From: Nostoc sp. NMS8
Lineage (GTDB): Bacteria > Cyanobacteriota > Cyanobacteriia > Cyanobacteriales > Nostocaceae
Direction: 5' to 3'
DNA length: 64,000 nt
Assembly: GCF_017115045.1 (NCBI RefSeq)
Contig: NZ_JABXKK010000040.1
Coordinates: 167,225 to 231,224, forward strand
The translations under genes were made by a program, and so were the position numbers. Position 1 is the stretch's first letter. Each line of letters starts with the position of its first letter. Below the pieces are notes generated by a model. That model was not told where the DNA came from and did no database searches. It saw only the letters and a program-made list of their open reading frames with translations. Below are positions 1-9,279 of the stretch, piece by piece.

Positions 1-164
1 GTTGCGGCTCTTGAATATTGATACCTTTTAACATGATATTCTGAAAACGATTAGCCAGCAATTGTATCTACGTATAAATCTATTTGCTTGATATTAACAT
101 GTCATTAAGATAGTTAAGCGATTTCCAATATTGCTGGAATTTATTAAATTTCTACATTTCGGCT
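1..164. other. Upstream non-coding stretch
   Basis: AT-rich sequence with no supported reading frame. It probably holds the promoter of the gene starting at 165, but no clear box could be fixed. Confidence 0.4.
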
Positions 165-737
165 ATGTTTTCCTCTCCATTCTCTGAAGAAAATGATAAC
201 GCTCATGCGGGTTCCATCACTTTAACCGATGACAAAGGGCGATCGCTCGACTGTTATATTGAGCATTCCCTGGAGGTAGATGGACAAGAATACGTTTTGC
301 TTCTTCCTGTAGACTCACCTGTAGAAATTTTTTCTTGGGAAGGTGACGGAGAGGAAGAAGAAGCAGTTCTGGTAGAAGATGACGCCATCATTGAGCAAAT
401 TTTTGCGAACGCTCAAGCTGTACTATCTGAGCAAAACTTGATATTGAAGAACACAGCTTATGCTCTCACAGTTGAAGGTGACTTACCGCCAGTTGAAGAA
501 TCAGAACTCTTCACCTTAGAAATCGAAGACGAAGGAGAAGATTTAGAGCCAGAGCAATTACAGCTACTCGCTAGCTTTTATGATGAAGATCAGGAGTATG
601 CAATTTATACACCCTTAGATCCCCTGTTGTTTTTTGCACGGATAACGAAAACAGGTGAACCCGAATTACTCTCTCCAGAGGAGTTTCGCCAAGTGCAACC
701 TTTGTTAGAAGAACATCTTTTTAATGAAGTTGAATAA
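165..737 (+). CDS. DUF3727 family protein
   Basis: A 190-residue, strongly acidic cytosolic protein of the type annotated DUF3727 (with a DUF1292-like N-terminal part) in cyanobacteria. The N-terminal part, about residues 15-60, has the ITLTDDKGRSLDCYIEHSLE pattern followed by YVLLLPVDSPVEIF. The C-terminal part repeats a similar theme (EYAIYTPLDPLLFFAR). No signal peptide, membrane segment or catalytic motif is visible. The ATG start is followed at once by the family-like acidic N-terminus, and a strong stem-loop follows the stop codon, so the gene looks monocistronic. The molecular function is not known; the family assignment rests on recognising the pattern. Confidence 0.85.
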   Translation: MFSSPFSEENDNAHAGSITLTDDKGRSLDCYIEHSLEVDGQEYVLLLPVDSPVEIFSWEGDGEEEEAVLVEDDAIIEQIFANAQAVLSEQNLILKNTAYALTVEGDLPPVEESELFTLEIEDEGEDLEPEQLQLLASFYDEDQEYAIYTPLDPLLFFARITKTGEPELLSPEEFRQVQPLLEEHLFNEVE

Positions 738-741
738 GATT

Positions 742-779
742 AAAAATTCAAAATGTAATATTTTCATTTTGAATTTTTT
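742..779 (+). terminator. Rho-independent-like terminator after DUF3727 gene
   Basis: Perfect 14-bp inverted repeat (742-755 with 765-778, arm AAAAATTCAAAATG), 9-nt loop, right arm ending in a T run. It starts 5 nt after the stop codon of the 165-737 gene. Confidence 0.7.
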
Positions 780-975
780 AATTGGGAATTTTATTCTCAG
801 CACAATTTAGTTAGACTTTTTAGCATGTCCCATTAAATGTGGAAGCAATGAAACATTAACACTAAATTGGGACAATTAGTATTTTTTAAAATCCTGGAAA
901 AAGCATTTTAGTTGATAGAGATTTTTAATCCAAAATCTATAATCCAAAATCTGAAATTGCTATGAGGTGCTGAGA

Positions 976-1607
976 ATGGCTTATAGCGACTTTACATTAA
1001 GTAAATTTAAGAAGTCATTCAGCATCCGCATTGATGAAGAAACTGATTTATGTGCTGACATATCACCTTTACAGGCAAGTGAGAAACTCAAAAATTCTTT
1101 AGAAGAAACTACAGAACTGGCTTTAGCAATTAATACTGAAAAAGCTCAGCTCGTTCAGAAATGATTATCACTCCGATATTGTTGGAGGTAAGACGCAGAG
1201 CTAATTATCCAATTAGTTTATTTTCAGGAACAGATTTTAATGTAGATGCAGACAAAGGTCTGAATGGATACTGTGACTTTATCATTAGTCGTTCTAAAGA
1301 GCAACTAACGATTAATGTGCCGGTGGTGGTGATTATTGAAGCCAAAAATGAAAATATTAAAGGTGGATTAGGTCAATGTGCAGCTGCAATGTTGGCAGCA
1401 CAATTGTTTAATCAACAAGAAGGAAATGAAATTAGTAAAATTTATGGTGCGGTAACAACAGGCGACATTTGGAAGTTTTTGAAGTTAGAAGAAAACGATA
1501 TATTTATTGATTTGAGTAATTATTACATCAAAGAAATAGATAAGATTTTAGGAATTTTATCTCAAAATGTTCAGGGAGACATTCCAGGATGGAGTTCGAC
1601 TAACTAA
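976..1607 (+). pseudogene. Frameshifted conserved cyanobacterial hypothetical protein
   Basis: Two adjacent frames together make one protein of about 205 residues. The first half (ATG at 976; MAYSDFTLSKFKK) ends [14 protein letters not shown]; the second half, in another frame, contains [15 protein letters not shown], then [27 protein letters not shown] and [13 protein letters not shown]. Proteins of this family that I recall read straight through from NTEKA(R)SE into the second half. The break coincides with a tandem copy of the pentamer AGCTC at 1143-1147 and 1148-1152; removing one copy restores a single frame (A-R-S-E-M-I-I). The family has a restriction-endonuclease-like look but its function is unknown. 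It may be a recent pseudogene or a sequencing artefact. Confidence 0.75.
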
Positions 1608-1657
1608 ACTATATTGGGTTATGCTCATTTGTCTTACCTATCTACATTTGACTGTTT

Positions 1658-2197
1658 ATGGTCTGGAACAATCTTTTACAGCCTGACTTGATTTTAGAGG
1701 GTTCAGTGTTGAACCTAACACCAGATATTATCCAAAAATACGGGCTTAAAGGGCTGGTATTGGATGTAGATGAAACTTTAGTACCCTTTACAGTCGGGAT
1801 AGCTTCCCCAGAACTACGAGAGTGGGTAGAGCAAATCCGTACCTGTACTGCACTGTGCTTGGTAAGTAACAACCTCAGTGAAGCGCGAATTGGTGGAATT
1901 GCGCGATCGCTGAACTTACCTTACTATTTGGGTGCGGCCAAGCCTTCCCGCCGCAAAATTAGAGCCGCACTGAGGGGAATGGATTTACCAGTCCATCAAG
2001 TGGGGATGGTAGGCGATCGCTTATTTACCGATGTCATCGCAGGTAATCGCCTGGGAATGTTTACCATTTTAGTCGAACCGATTGTTCATGCCGATGCGGC
2101 TCTCCGCTCTCATCCCGTCCGCAACTTTGAAGTTTGGATATCTGAAATTCTGGGAGCCTCTATTACCCCCAAGAAAAGAAAGATTCACAAAAGTTGA
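1658..2197 (+). CDS. YqeG family HAD IIIA-type phosphatase
   Basis: A 179-residue protein with the HAD nucleophile motif near residues 35-45 (LDVDETLVPF, DxDET type), a Ser/Asn loop (CLVSNN) and a C-terminal GMVGDRLFTD segment with the acidic motif IV. These fit the small IIIA-type HAD phosphatases of the YqeG group. The ATG at 1658 precedes the natural start MVWNNLLQPDLI. It sits upstream of proB, separated by about 290 bp of repeats. The substrate is unknown; the catalytic class is confident. Confidence 0.88.
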   Translation: MVWNNLLQPDLILEGSVLNLTPDIIQKYGLKGLVLDVDETLVPFTVGIASPELREWVEQIRTCTALCLVSNNLSEARIGGIARSLNLPYYLGAAKPSRRKIRAALRGMDLPVHQVGMVGDRLFTDVIAGNRLGMFTILVEPIVHADAALRSHPVRNFEVWISEILGASITPKKRKIHKS

Positions 2198-2331
2198 GAA
2201 ATCGTCAGGAAAGTAAATCTAAAGAAATAATTAAGGAATCTAAATGTGATTCAAAAATCGGGGATCATAAGTATTAATAACATGGGGTCAGCCAAAAAAG
2301 ACCTTAACTCATACTAAGTAAATATACTTCC

Positions 2332-2372
2332 GTAAAGCGTCAACCTTCACTATAGAGGGATTGGCGCTTTAC
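2332..2372 (+). terminator. Stem-loop downstream of YqeG gene
   Basis: Inverted repeat GTAAAGCGTCAA (2332-2343) with TTGGCGCTTTAC (2361-2372), one G:T position, 17-nt loop. There is no long T run, so termination is plausible rather than proven. Confidence 0.4.
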
Positions 2373-2379
2373 AATTTCA

Positions 2380-2486
2380 TTAGTCATTTGTCCTTTGTCA
2401 TTTGTCCTTTGTCATTCGTCAGTTACTAATGACCAATGACTAATGACCAATGACCAATGACCAATGACCAATGACTAATGACTAAT
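2380..2486. repeat. Heptanucleotide tandem repeats (STRR)
   Basis: Runs of 7-bp units of the CATTTGT/CCTTTGT and ATGACCA/ATGACTA types. Such short tandemly repeated sequences are known from heterocystous cyanobacteria. The run ends in the start codon of proB, whose ATG is itself part of an ATGACTA unit. Confidence 0.9.
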
Positions 2487-3594
2487 GACTAAAACAATTG
2501 TTATCAAAATCGGCACTTCTAGCCTAACCCAACCAGAAACGGGACAATTAGCACTTTCTACCATCGCTACCTTAGCGGAAACACTCTGCCATTTAAGACG
2601 GCAAGGACATCGGGTAATTTTAGTTTCTTCTGGTGCTGTGGGGGTAGGCTGTGCGCGGTTGGGTTTAACTGAACGTCCGAAAGCGATCGCACTCAAACAG
2701 GCTGTAGCAGCAGTTGGACAAGGTAGGTTAATTCGGATATACGATGATTTATTTACTACCTTGCAACAAGCGATCGCTCAAGTATTATTGACACGTAGTG
2801 ACTTGGTGCAGCGCAGCCGCTATCTCAATGCCTACAATACTTTTCAGGAATTACTGGGACTGGGAGTGATCCCCATAGTAAATGAAAATGATACCGTCGC
2901 AATAGACGAACTAAAATTTGGTGATAATGACACTCTTTCGGCATTGGTTGCCAGTTTAGTAGAGGCAGATTGGCTATTTTTGCTTACCGATGTCGATAGG
3001 TTGTACTCAGCCGATCCCCGTTCCGTACCTGATGCGCGGCCGATCGCTTTAGTTAGTAGCATTAAAGAATTAACAAAATTACAGATACAAACAAGTTCCC
3101 AAGGTTCCCAGTGGGGTACTGGTGGGATGACGACAAAAATTTCGGCTGCGAGAATTGCGATCGCTGCGGGAGTGCGGACTGTAATTACCCAAGGGCGATT
3201 TCCCCGGAATATCGAAAAAATTATCCAAGGTGAACTGATTGGGACGCATTTTGAACCACAACCTGAACCAACTTCGGCGCGTAAACGTTGGATAGCTTAC
3301 GGACTTGTGCCTGCGGGGAAATTGTATTTAGATGAAGGTGCGATCGCGGCAATTTCTCTAGCAGGAAAATCCTTATTAGCAGCTGGAATTAAGCTAGTAC
3401 AAGGAGAATTTGACACACAAGAAGCAGTGCAATTGTGTGACAGTAACGGTAACGAAATTGCCAGAGGACTTGTGAATTACAACAGCAATGAACTGCAAAA
3501 GATTCGTGGCTGCCATTCACGAGAAATTTCTACAATTTTAGGTCATGCCGGTGCAGAAACCGTGATTCACCGAGATAATTTGGTTTTAACTTAA
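2485..3594 (+). CDS. proB: Glutamate 5-kinase
   Basis: Catalyses ATP-dependent phosphorylation of glutamate to gamma-glutamyl phosphate, the first step of proline synthesis in the cytosol. The 369-residue length is typical of the two-domain form. The amino-acid kinase domain covers about residues 1-255: KIGTSSLT at the N-terminus, VSSGAVGVG near 50, [10 protein letters not shown] near 130, FGDNDTLSA and [17 protein letters not shown] domain follows at about 275-360. The start codon is taken from the adjacent STRR repeat; [13 protein letters not shown] fits the family start. No neighbouring proline gene is present. Confidence 0.96.
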   Translation: MTKTIVIKIGTSSLTQPETGQLALSTIATLAETLCHLRRQGHRVILVSSGAVGVGCARLGLTERPKAIALKQAVAAVGQGRLIRIYDDLFTTLQQAIAQVLLTRSDLVQRSRYLNAYNTFQELLGLGVIPIVNENDTVAIDELKFGDNDTLSALVASLVEADWLFLLTDVDRLYSADPRSVPDARPIALVSSIKELTKLQIQTSSQGSQWGTGGMTTKISAARIAIAAGVRTVITQGRFPRNIEKIIQGELIGTHFEPQPEPTSARKRWIAYGLVPAGKLYLDEGAIAAISLAGKSLLAAGIKLVQGEFDTQEAVQLCDSNGNEIARGLVNYNSNELQKIRGCHSREISTILGHAGAETVIHRDNLVLT

Positions 3595-3646
3595 AATAGA
3601 AATAAGATAAATTTCGTAACTACTAACTAAGAGAGTAAAAAAGATT

Positions 3647-4234
3647 ATGACTCAAACGTTAGAAAATGCTGTTAACTTACCAGAAGAACAACGCTTCTTT
3701 CGACATGGATTAAGTTGGGAAAAGTTTAAAGCGATTCAAGCCAGCTTTGAAAATGTGCCAGGTGTGCGGCTGTTTTATTGTGAGGGAATTTTAGAAATTG
3801 TGAGTATTGGTAAGCCTCATGAGGTGATTAAGTGTTTAATTGGTTTACTCTTGGGGCAGTATTTCCTGGAACAGGGTATTGAATTTTTCCCCAGTGGGAG
3901 TTTTAGCCAGATTGTTCCTAAGATATTAGAATATCAAGTTGACTTATCTTATTGCTTTGTAACCGATAAACTTATACCAGACCTCTGTATTGAAGTAGTG
4001 ATTACTAGCGGTAGTCCCATAAAATTGCAGAAATACAAATTAATGGGAGTCCCAGAAGTTTGGTTTTGGGAAGATGGCACAATTGAAGTTTACTGCTTGC
4101 GAGAACAAGAATATGAGAAAGTTGCTAAAAGTGAACTTATACCAGAATTAGATTTATCTCTGCTCAATCGTTGTGTTTTGTTATCGTCTCCCTTGGAGGC
4201 AATTAGGGAGTTTCGTCAAAATATTCAACAGTAA
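3647..4234 (+). CDS. Uma2 family (DUF820) putative endonuclease
   Basis: A 195-residue protein of the Uma2/DUF820 type, which is greatly expanded in cyanobacteria and carries a restriction-endonuclease-like fold. Visible are the N-terminal LSWEKFKAIQASFEN helix, GILEIVSIGKPHE, the catalytic-type acidic region PDLCIEVVITSGSPIKLQKY (usually PDLVIEVV..S....DKLxKY), and VPEVWFWEDGTIEVY. The usual D-K of the motif appears as I-K-L-Q-K, so activity is uncertain. The ATG at 3647 follows an AAGAGAGTAAAAAAG stretch that could serve as ribosome binding site. Its cellular role is unknown. Confidence 0.85.
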   Translation: MTQTLENAVNLPEEQRFFRHGLSWEKFKAIQASFENVPGVRLFYCEGILEIVSIGKPHEVIKCLIGLLLGQYFLEQGIEFFPSGSFSQIVPKILEYQVDLSYCFVTDKLIPDLCIEVVITSGSPIKLQKYKLMGVPEVWFWEDGTIEVYCLREQEYEKVAKSELIPELDLSLLNRCVLLSSPLEAIREFRQNIQQ

Positions 4235-4242
4235 TAGTAGTA

Positions 4243-4330
4243 GTCTGTCAAATTCATTTTGACGGTTAGAGAGACGCGATAAATCGCCGTCTCTACAAGG
4301 AATTTATCCGTCAATTAGTTCTTGACAGAC
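4243..4330. repeat. Small inverted-repeat element (MITE-like, 88 bp)
   Basis: Terminal inverted repeats GTCTGTCAA (4243-4251) and TTGACAGAC (4322-4330), extended imperfectly by about 14 more bases on each side (TGACGG/CCGTCA), surround an inner palindromic core AGAGACG...CGTCTCT. A related core sits at 38261-38280. No coding capacity. Confidence 0.7.
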
Positions 4331-4406
4331 CAGTAGGTTTAAATGAAAGAAATACTTTAATATTGCTCAGAGTCTTAATTTTTAGATGAGACTCACAATT
4401 ATAAGT

Positions 4407-5048
4407 CTAATGGTGTAACAACAAAGAAGGCAGTTGGTGCATTGAGTAGAAGACATACGCTCCAGATGCCTCAAATAGATGAGCCTCACTTTGCTTGGTA
4501 TAACCTAAAACTCTCATCCCAGCGGCAACACCTGCACGTACACCCAAAACGCTATCTTCTACAACCGTACAGGATGCAGCTTGAAATCCCATACTTTTAG
4601 CCGTATGTAAGAATAAGTCGGGTGCTGGCTTCCAACTTCCAATTTGATATGAGCTAAAGATACATCCTTCAAATCGAGGTAACAGGTTAGTTACACGCAA
4701 AGCTAACTTAATTTTTTCGGGTGGGCCACTGGAAGCAACGCAAATAGGTAGATTAATCTTGTCTAAAGCTGCTTCTATTCCTTCTACAGGACGTAATTCA
4801 CGCTCGAATGCTTCGGCAGTGCGGGTACGAAGCTGAGTTACAAAATCTGGCGGCATCTTCTTCCCAAGTCTTTGCTCAATGACAGCAACACAATCAGCCA
4901 TTTTGCAACCCTTAAATAATACAATGGCTTCTTCAAGTTTCATTGCCAGCCCAAACTCAGCGACAAATTCCACAAGAACGCGATTGCCTAATCCTTCGCT
5001 GTCTACCAATACTCCATCACAATCAAAAATAACTAATTCTGTTTGCAC
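4407..5048 (-). CDS. HAD family hydrolase (beta-phosphoglucomutase-like)
   Basis: A 213-residue HAD subfamily IA hydrolase. Motif I is FDCDGVLVDSE at residues 8-18, followed by a helical cap domain, motif II VASSGPPEKI near residue 105, and motif III/IV in KPAPDLF and CTVVEDSVLGVRAGVAAGM. These fit small-molecule phosphatases or mutases acting on sugar phosphates or similar. It lies 15 nt downstream of the ROK kinase gene on the same strand, which suggests cotranscription and a sugar-phosphate role. The exact substrate cannot be read from sequence. Confidence 0.88.
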   Translation of the reverse strand: MQTELVIFDCDGVLVDSEGLGNRVLVEFVAEFGLAMKLEEAIVLFKGCKMADCVAVIEQRLGKKMPPDFVTQLRTRTAEAFERELRPVEGIEAALDKINLPICVASSGPPEKIKLALRVTNLLPRFEGCIFSSYQIGSWKPAPDLFLHTAKSMGFQAASCTVVEDSVLGVRAGVAAGMRVLGYTKQSEAHLFEASGAYVFYSMHQLPSLLLHH

Positions 5049-5063
5049 TTATACGCTCCAACC

Positions 5064-6035
5064 TCACTCATTTATTGTCATAGAAGCGATCGCCACACCG
5101 CCCCACAACGGCGCATCATCCCCCAGAACCACCGGCACAATTTCAAAATCAACCTCTGGTAAAGCCGTCTCCCGCGCCACCTGACGCACCACCCGCCAAA
5201 AATCCTCCCCCGCCTTAGTAACGCCACCTCCCAACACAAAGCGCTGCGGATTCATCAAATTCGCCACATTGCCAATACCCACACCCAGTGCCCAAGCAGC
5301 CTTGTGCAAAACTTCCTTCGCCAAATCATCCCCAGCCGCCGCCGCCTCACTTACCAACTGTCCCGTCAGCAAAGTTAAATCTCCTCCCACCAAACCCCTC
5401 AAAACCTCTCCATCTCTGAGTCCTTTGCGCCTCTGCGGTTCCTTCTCCAAAATTTCCCTAACATTTTGCGCCATATAAGGCCCCGACGCCAAACGTTCTA
5501 CACATCCTCGCTTCCCACACAAACAAACTGGCCCAGCAGGATCGACAACGATATGTCCAATTTCGCCAGCCATTCCACCAGTACCCCGCCAAGGCTTACC
5601 GTTGAGTATCCAACCACCACCTACACCAGTGCTGACAGTAATATAAAACAGGCTATCGTATCCCTGTCCCGCACCAAAACGGTGTTCACCCAAGGCAGCG
5701 ATATTAGCGTCATTATCTACATCAACAGGAACGCCAAACTCCTCCTCCAACAAGGCTTTGAGAGGAATATTTTCCCATCCAGCCACATGATGAGATAGTC
5801 GCACCGTTCCCGTGGAAGCGTCAACTGGGCCGCCAAAACTGACACCGATCGCAGCAGGTTTTGCGTCTTCCAGCAAAGAGTAAATTAGCGATCGCATAAT
5901 TTCCAAGTCAGTGCTAGCATCTGCACCTGCTGGCGATAGACGACGTTCATAACGCAACCACTTTCTCGAACCAACATTTACCAATGCAGCCGCCAGCTTA
6001 GTTCCGCCAAAATCGAGAGCTAAAATTAATGTCAT
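5064..6035 (-). CDS. ROK family sugar kinase, glucokinase-like
   Basis: A 323-residue ROK protein. N-terminal phosphate-binding motif LDFGGTKLAAALV (residues 6-18), VSFGGPVD near 64, DNDANIAALGE near 105, STGVGGGWILNG near 135, then GEIGHIVVD and the zinc-binding CLCGKRGCVE signature near 170. These features fit an ATP-dependent glucokinase or related hexose kinase without the DNA-binding domain of ROK repressors. It precedes the HAD hydrolase gene in a likely two-gene operon. GC content looks higher than in neighbours, especially near the C-terminus (many CCG/GCC stretches). Confidence 0.9.
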   Translation of the reverse strand: MTLILALDFGGTKLAAALVNVGSRKWLRYERRLSPAGADASTDLEIMRSLIYSLLEDAKPAAIGVSFGGPVDASTGTVRLSHHVAGWENIPLKALLEEEFGVPVDVDNDANIAALGEHRFGAGQGYDSLFYITVSTGVGGGWILNGKPWRGTGGMAGEIGHIVVDPAGPVCLCGKRGCVERLASGPYMAQNVREILEKEPQRRKGLRDGEVLRGLVGGDLTLLTGQLVSEAAAAGDDLAKEVLHKAAWALGVGIGNVANLMNPQRFVLGGGVTKAGEDFWRVVRQVARETALPEVDFEIVPVVLGDDAPLWGGVAIASMTINE

Positions 6036-6149
6036 AGTTTTTTATACCTCTTTTGAATTATTACAATACGTGGTTTATTTCTCAAGAAAGATGTTTACAA
6101 ACAAAATAAATTCGACACTAAAGAAAACAGCATACTAATTTGGTAACTT

Positions 6150-6371
6150 ATGACTGCCGATCAACCCAATCCACTCATCGATTTCTCTCACGCCAAAGAA
6201 CCTCCTCGCTCTTTGGATACCGACAAAGCTCTAGAGGCAGATCCCATTGAACCAGAAGAAGTTACTGGAGAGAGTAAGCTAAATCCCACTCCTAATGATT
6301 TGAATCGTGAAGATGAAGATCCTACAATCGGGGGTAGTCAAATAATCAGTGGGAATATTTCAGCTGGGTAA
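6150..6371 (+). CDS. Small acidic hypothetical protein
   Basis: A 73-residue acidic, proline-rich and low-complexity protein (MTADQPNPLIDFSHAKEPP... ending NISAG). It has no recognised domain, membrane segment or cysteine and looks disordered. It is divergent from the ROK gene and convergent with the Mut7-C gene, 4 bp away from that gene's stop. Coding is plausible because the frame is clean and the start ATG is well placed, but no function can be offered. Confidence 0.55.
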   Translation: MTADQPNPLIDFSHAKEPPRSLDTDKALEADPIEPEEVTGESKLNPTPNDLNREDEDPTIGGSQIISGNISAG

Positions 6372-6375
6372 ATAG

Positions 6376-7128
6376 TTACTCACCTTTTTGTGAGTTGAGT
6401 ACTGCATCAATAAAGTGTTGTAATCGTTCATAATGTGAACCTTTCCAATAAATGCGATTGCAGTCTTGACAACGCTGGAATTGATCGATCTGCGCTCGCA
6501 GTTTTTCTGGCACTTGTTCAATAATGGATTGCTTCTCTACAGATTCTAATAATCCATTGCAATGCAAACACCGTTTAAATGGTGAGATTGATTTAAACAA
6601 GTCGAAGCGTTGTAGTACTTCTATAATTTGTTCTTGAGGGTTAGTGTTTCTAACATAATACCCATGCGTTACCAAACTACGCATCAATAAACCTTTATCA
6701 CGAGTCAAGAGAATCCGCGCTTGAGTATAGGATATTTGGGCTAATTTCTTGTCCTCGTAGTCATTGCGGTATAAAGTATCAAAACCTAAAAGTCGTAAAG
6801 ATGTCGCAAGCTTCCCCAAATGAATATCTAAAACAAAACGGATAATACTGAGCGGTTTTGGCAGAACAGAAACGCTTGGTATAATAACATTCCTAGCTGA
6901 AATTGGATAAACATTGATAGTGTCTCCATCGGAAACTATGTAATAAAAATTTACATATTCACCATTAACGTTTATAGAATGCACCTCTGGATGAGGTACA
7001 CCCAAGGATTCAATCATGTCCTTAATTGAGGCCTTTTTCTCAAACACATGAGAGATTCTTACCTGTTTGTGATGCCGTGGTAAAAAATGATTCAATTCTG
7101 CATGAAAGTAGAAATATGCGATCGCCAT
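6376..7128 (-). CDS. Mut7-C RNase domain protein
   Basis: About 250 residues. The N-terminal third resembles the ubiquitin-like (Mut7-C ubiquitin) module (FYFHAELNHFLPRHHK..., SIKDMIESLGVPHPEV, VNVNGEYVNF). The C-terminal part is the PIN-like Mut7-C domain: FVLDIHLGKLATSLRLLGFD, RILLTRDKGLL, and a zinc ribbon with two CxxC pairs (CLHCNGLL and CQDCNRIYWKGSHYERL). Conserved Asp residues of the PIN fold are present, so ribonuclease activity is expected from the family, but a substrate is not known. I prefer the ATG at 7128 (MAIAYFYFHAEL) over one 15 codons upstream because the domain starts there. Confidence 0.85.
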   Translation of the reverse strand: MAIAYFYFHAELNHFLPRHHKQVRISHVFEKKASIKDMIESLGVPHPEVHSINVNGEYVNFYYIVSDGDTINVYPISARNVIIPSVSVLPKPLSIIRFVLDIHLGKLATSLRLLGFDTLYRNDYEDKKLAQISYTQARILLTRDKGLLMRSLVTHGYYVRNTNPQEQIIEVLQRFDLFKSISPFKRCLHCNGLLESVEKQSIIEQVPEKLRAQIDQFQRCQDCNRIYWKGSHYERLQHFIDAVLNSQKGE

Positions 7129-8159
7129 AGCTACAGATATTTGGACTAGTAGGTGCCCCTTTACTAGCAACAATTCGTCACAATTGCAAAACTTTATCTA
7201 TTATATTGAAACTATCAATGCTTGTTGTAGTGGGCTATATTTACTATTAAATGCCTGTTGCTCTTCATTTAACAAATATTATAGAGGCAAAAAACTGTAA
7301 AGAAGTCATAAACATTCTTAAATACTTGCATTTCTTATTGACTTCAGTTAGAGTCAAAGCAGATGCCTATCATCAAACCCTGACATGAGCTTCAGGAGCT
7401 TAGATTAGGTAAAAGGCTAAATACCAAATTTGTTAATGTTGATTTTAGTGACGCTGATAACAATTAATCACTAGTTTTCATTATTAACTTATCGCACATC
7501 GAGTACAGGGCTGTAAAGCATTTGCCCCTAGTTTAATTGTTTTTATTTTTCTCAGTTAATTGAGAATTATTTTCAATATGAAGCATGAATAGATCGATAG
7601 ATAGTGTGGAAGAAATCTTAAAACAGTATGGCTTACCAGGGCGATTGCTGTTTATTAAATGTTTCCGCATCTACCTTTAGGAATATGTTTCTTACAAGAG
7701 CGGCACAGAATTATATTTTTATGTGTAAAAACAGGATCTATAAGTAGCTATGTAGATAATTTAAGTAAAACTTTAAACAATTAGATTGTTGCTAGAAATA
7801 TTTTTGATTGTAGTATCAGCTACATCGATATTGCAAGCAAGTTAATCGTCTGGTAACGTTCAGAAAAGCCGAGTTTCCGCAAGTGAAAATTTATGAATAC
7901 TAGATAACAATAAAACTAGATACAAAATTAACGCCACTCATACGGAAAAATATCTCTTGACACTGTTTATCTCTATTGTGGAGAATTTATTAACCGGAAA
8001 GACCTCGATCAATAATGATGTTATAAAGTGGCTACCTAGTTTTAACTGGGAAATGAATATTGTTCTTTTTATCTCCTTTAGCCAAGGATTTGTAGCTAAG
8101 AACACAATTGTATTTTGTAATACTTTTTGTCCATAAAATACGCTAATGAGTACAGCGAG
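7129..8159. other. About 1 kb without a supported gene
   Basis: AT-rich spacer between divergent genes. It contains only short frames, the clearest being 31 codons at 7585-7680 (MNRSIDSVEEILKQYG...), which is open but unsupported. No tRNA, terminator or repeat array was recognised. It may carry long leaders or a decayed gene. Confidence 0.4.
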
Positions 8160-9137
8160 ATGAATACTTTTTTTTGTTCTGATGATTCACGTCAAGTAGG
8201 AGAAGATGTTATTGGTAGTGCCACCAATTATCAAACTTATATTTTAGTTGAGTGTCCTTTACCTTGGACGTCAGAAGCCTTTAATTCCAAATGGGTACCT
8301 GAGAATTTGAGGATTTTGGTAGAAGAAGTTAAGCGTGCTAAACTACCGATTAGATTCCTCTTAATTGCTAATGATATATCACACAAAGTAAATCACACTA
8401 GGCTTTTGATTTATCAAAAAGAAGAGGGACTAACTAATGGATACCGTAAACAAGAGTTTGAGCTAGCAAATATTCAGCAAGTAGCAGGAGTTGTCCAAAA
8501 ATGGATATGGGGTATCAATTCTAATTTGGAAGTAGAAACTAATACAACTAGAGATATTTTAATTTGTACCCACGGTAGCCATGATAAGTGCTGTGCGAAA
8601 TATGGCGCTCCTTTTTACTTCCATGTAACAGCGAAAAATGCTGATTTGTGCTTAGATAATGTACGAATTTGGAAATCATCGCACTTTGGTGGACATCGGT
8701 TTGCACCAACAGTCATAGACTTACCAGAAGGAAGATACTATGGTCGTCTAGATCAAGATTCATTTAGATCGATTTTGACTCGGACAGGTGATATTCAATG
8801 CTTAGATCAAGTCTATCGAGGCTGGGGAATTCTGCCTGCTGCACTTCAGGTTTTGGAAAGAGAACTAATTCTCTCTAAAGGATGGGATTGGTTTAACTAC
8901 AAAGTTGCAGGTAAAGTTTTAGAGCAAAGTTTAGACAATAATACTATCCTAGCTGAACTAAGTTTTGAACAACCTTCTGGTTCTCTCTACACTTACCAGG
9001 CTAAACTTGTTAGAGATGAAACCAAGACTCAACAACTAAAGAGTTCATGTAATGCTACAAGAGAGTTGGTAGTTACTAAATATGCTGTCGGCAGTCTTTG
9101 GATTAGCTCTAGTAAGGTGATGAGTTATAGTACGTAA
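8160..9137 (+). CDS. Sucrase/ferredoxin-like (Suc_Fer-like) family protein
   Basis: A 325-residue protein of the sucrase/ferredoxin-like family, which contains a thioredoxin-fold [2Fe-2S]-type ferredoxin domain. The signature is ILICTHGSHDKCCAKYG near residues 140-156 followed by SSHFGGHRFAPTVIDLPEGRYYGRL. Four cysteines and two histidines in this block are the likely metal ligands. An N-terminal half (VECPLPWTSEAF...) fits the family. I chose the ATG at 8160 (MNTFFCSDDSRQ) rather than a TTG 33 bp upstream. The physiological role is not established; it may be an electron carrier. Confidence 0.85.
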   Translation: MNTFFCSDDSRQVGEDVIGSATNYQTYILVECPLPWTSEAFNSKWVPENLRILVEEVKRAKLPIRFLLIANDISHKVNHTRLLIYQKEEGLTNGYRKQEFELANIQQVAGVVQKWIWGINSNLEVETNTTRDILICTHGSHDKCCAKYGAPFYFHVTAKNADLCLDNVRIWKSSHFGGHRFAPTVIDLPEGRYYGRLDQDSFRSILTRTGDIQCLDQVYRGWGILPAALQVLERELILSKGWDWFNYKVAGKVLEQSLDNNTILAELSFEQPSGSLYTYQAKLVRDETKTQQLKSSCNATRELVVTKYAVGSLWISSSKVMSYST

Positions 9138-9148
9138 AAGAGGAGAGT

Positions 9149-9275
9149 TTTTAAACGCAGAGGAACGCAGAGTATTACTAAATTTAGTTCGTTACTAATT
9201 AATTAAATACTGTATTTAGATATAACATCTTTGCGTTCCTTTGCGATTTCCTCTGTTCCCCTCTGCGTTTAAATC
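9149..9275. repeat. Inverted-repeat element between convergent genes
   Basis: TTTAAACGCAGAGG-type left end and CCTCTGCGTTTAAA-type right end bracket about 127 bp with further internal copies of GGAACGCAGAG. Related AAACGCAAAGGAACGCAG sequence occurs at 27775-27845 and a short relative near 29510-29540. It may also terminate both flanking genes. Confidence 0.55.
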
Positions 9276-9279
9276 AAGA

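Noticed and set aside
4879..5798. Long plus-strand frames opposite the HAD and ROK genes
   Set aside because: Shadows of well-supported minus-strand genes; composition is low-complexity Pro/Ser/Thr.
7585..7680. 31-codon frame MNRSIDSVEEILKQYG...
   Set aside because: Too short and unsupported; mentioned only as part of the spacer.
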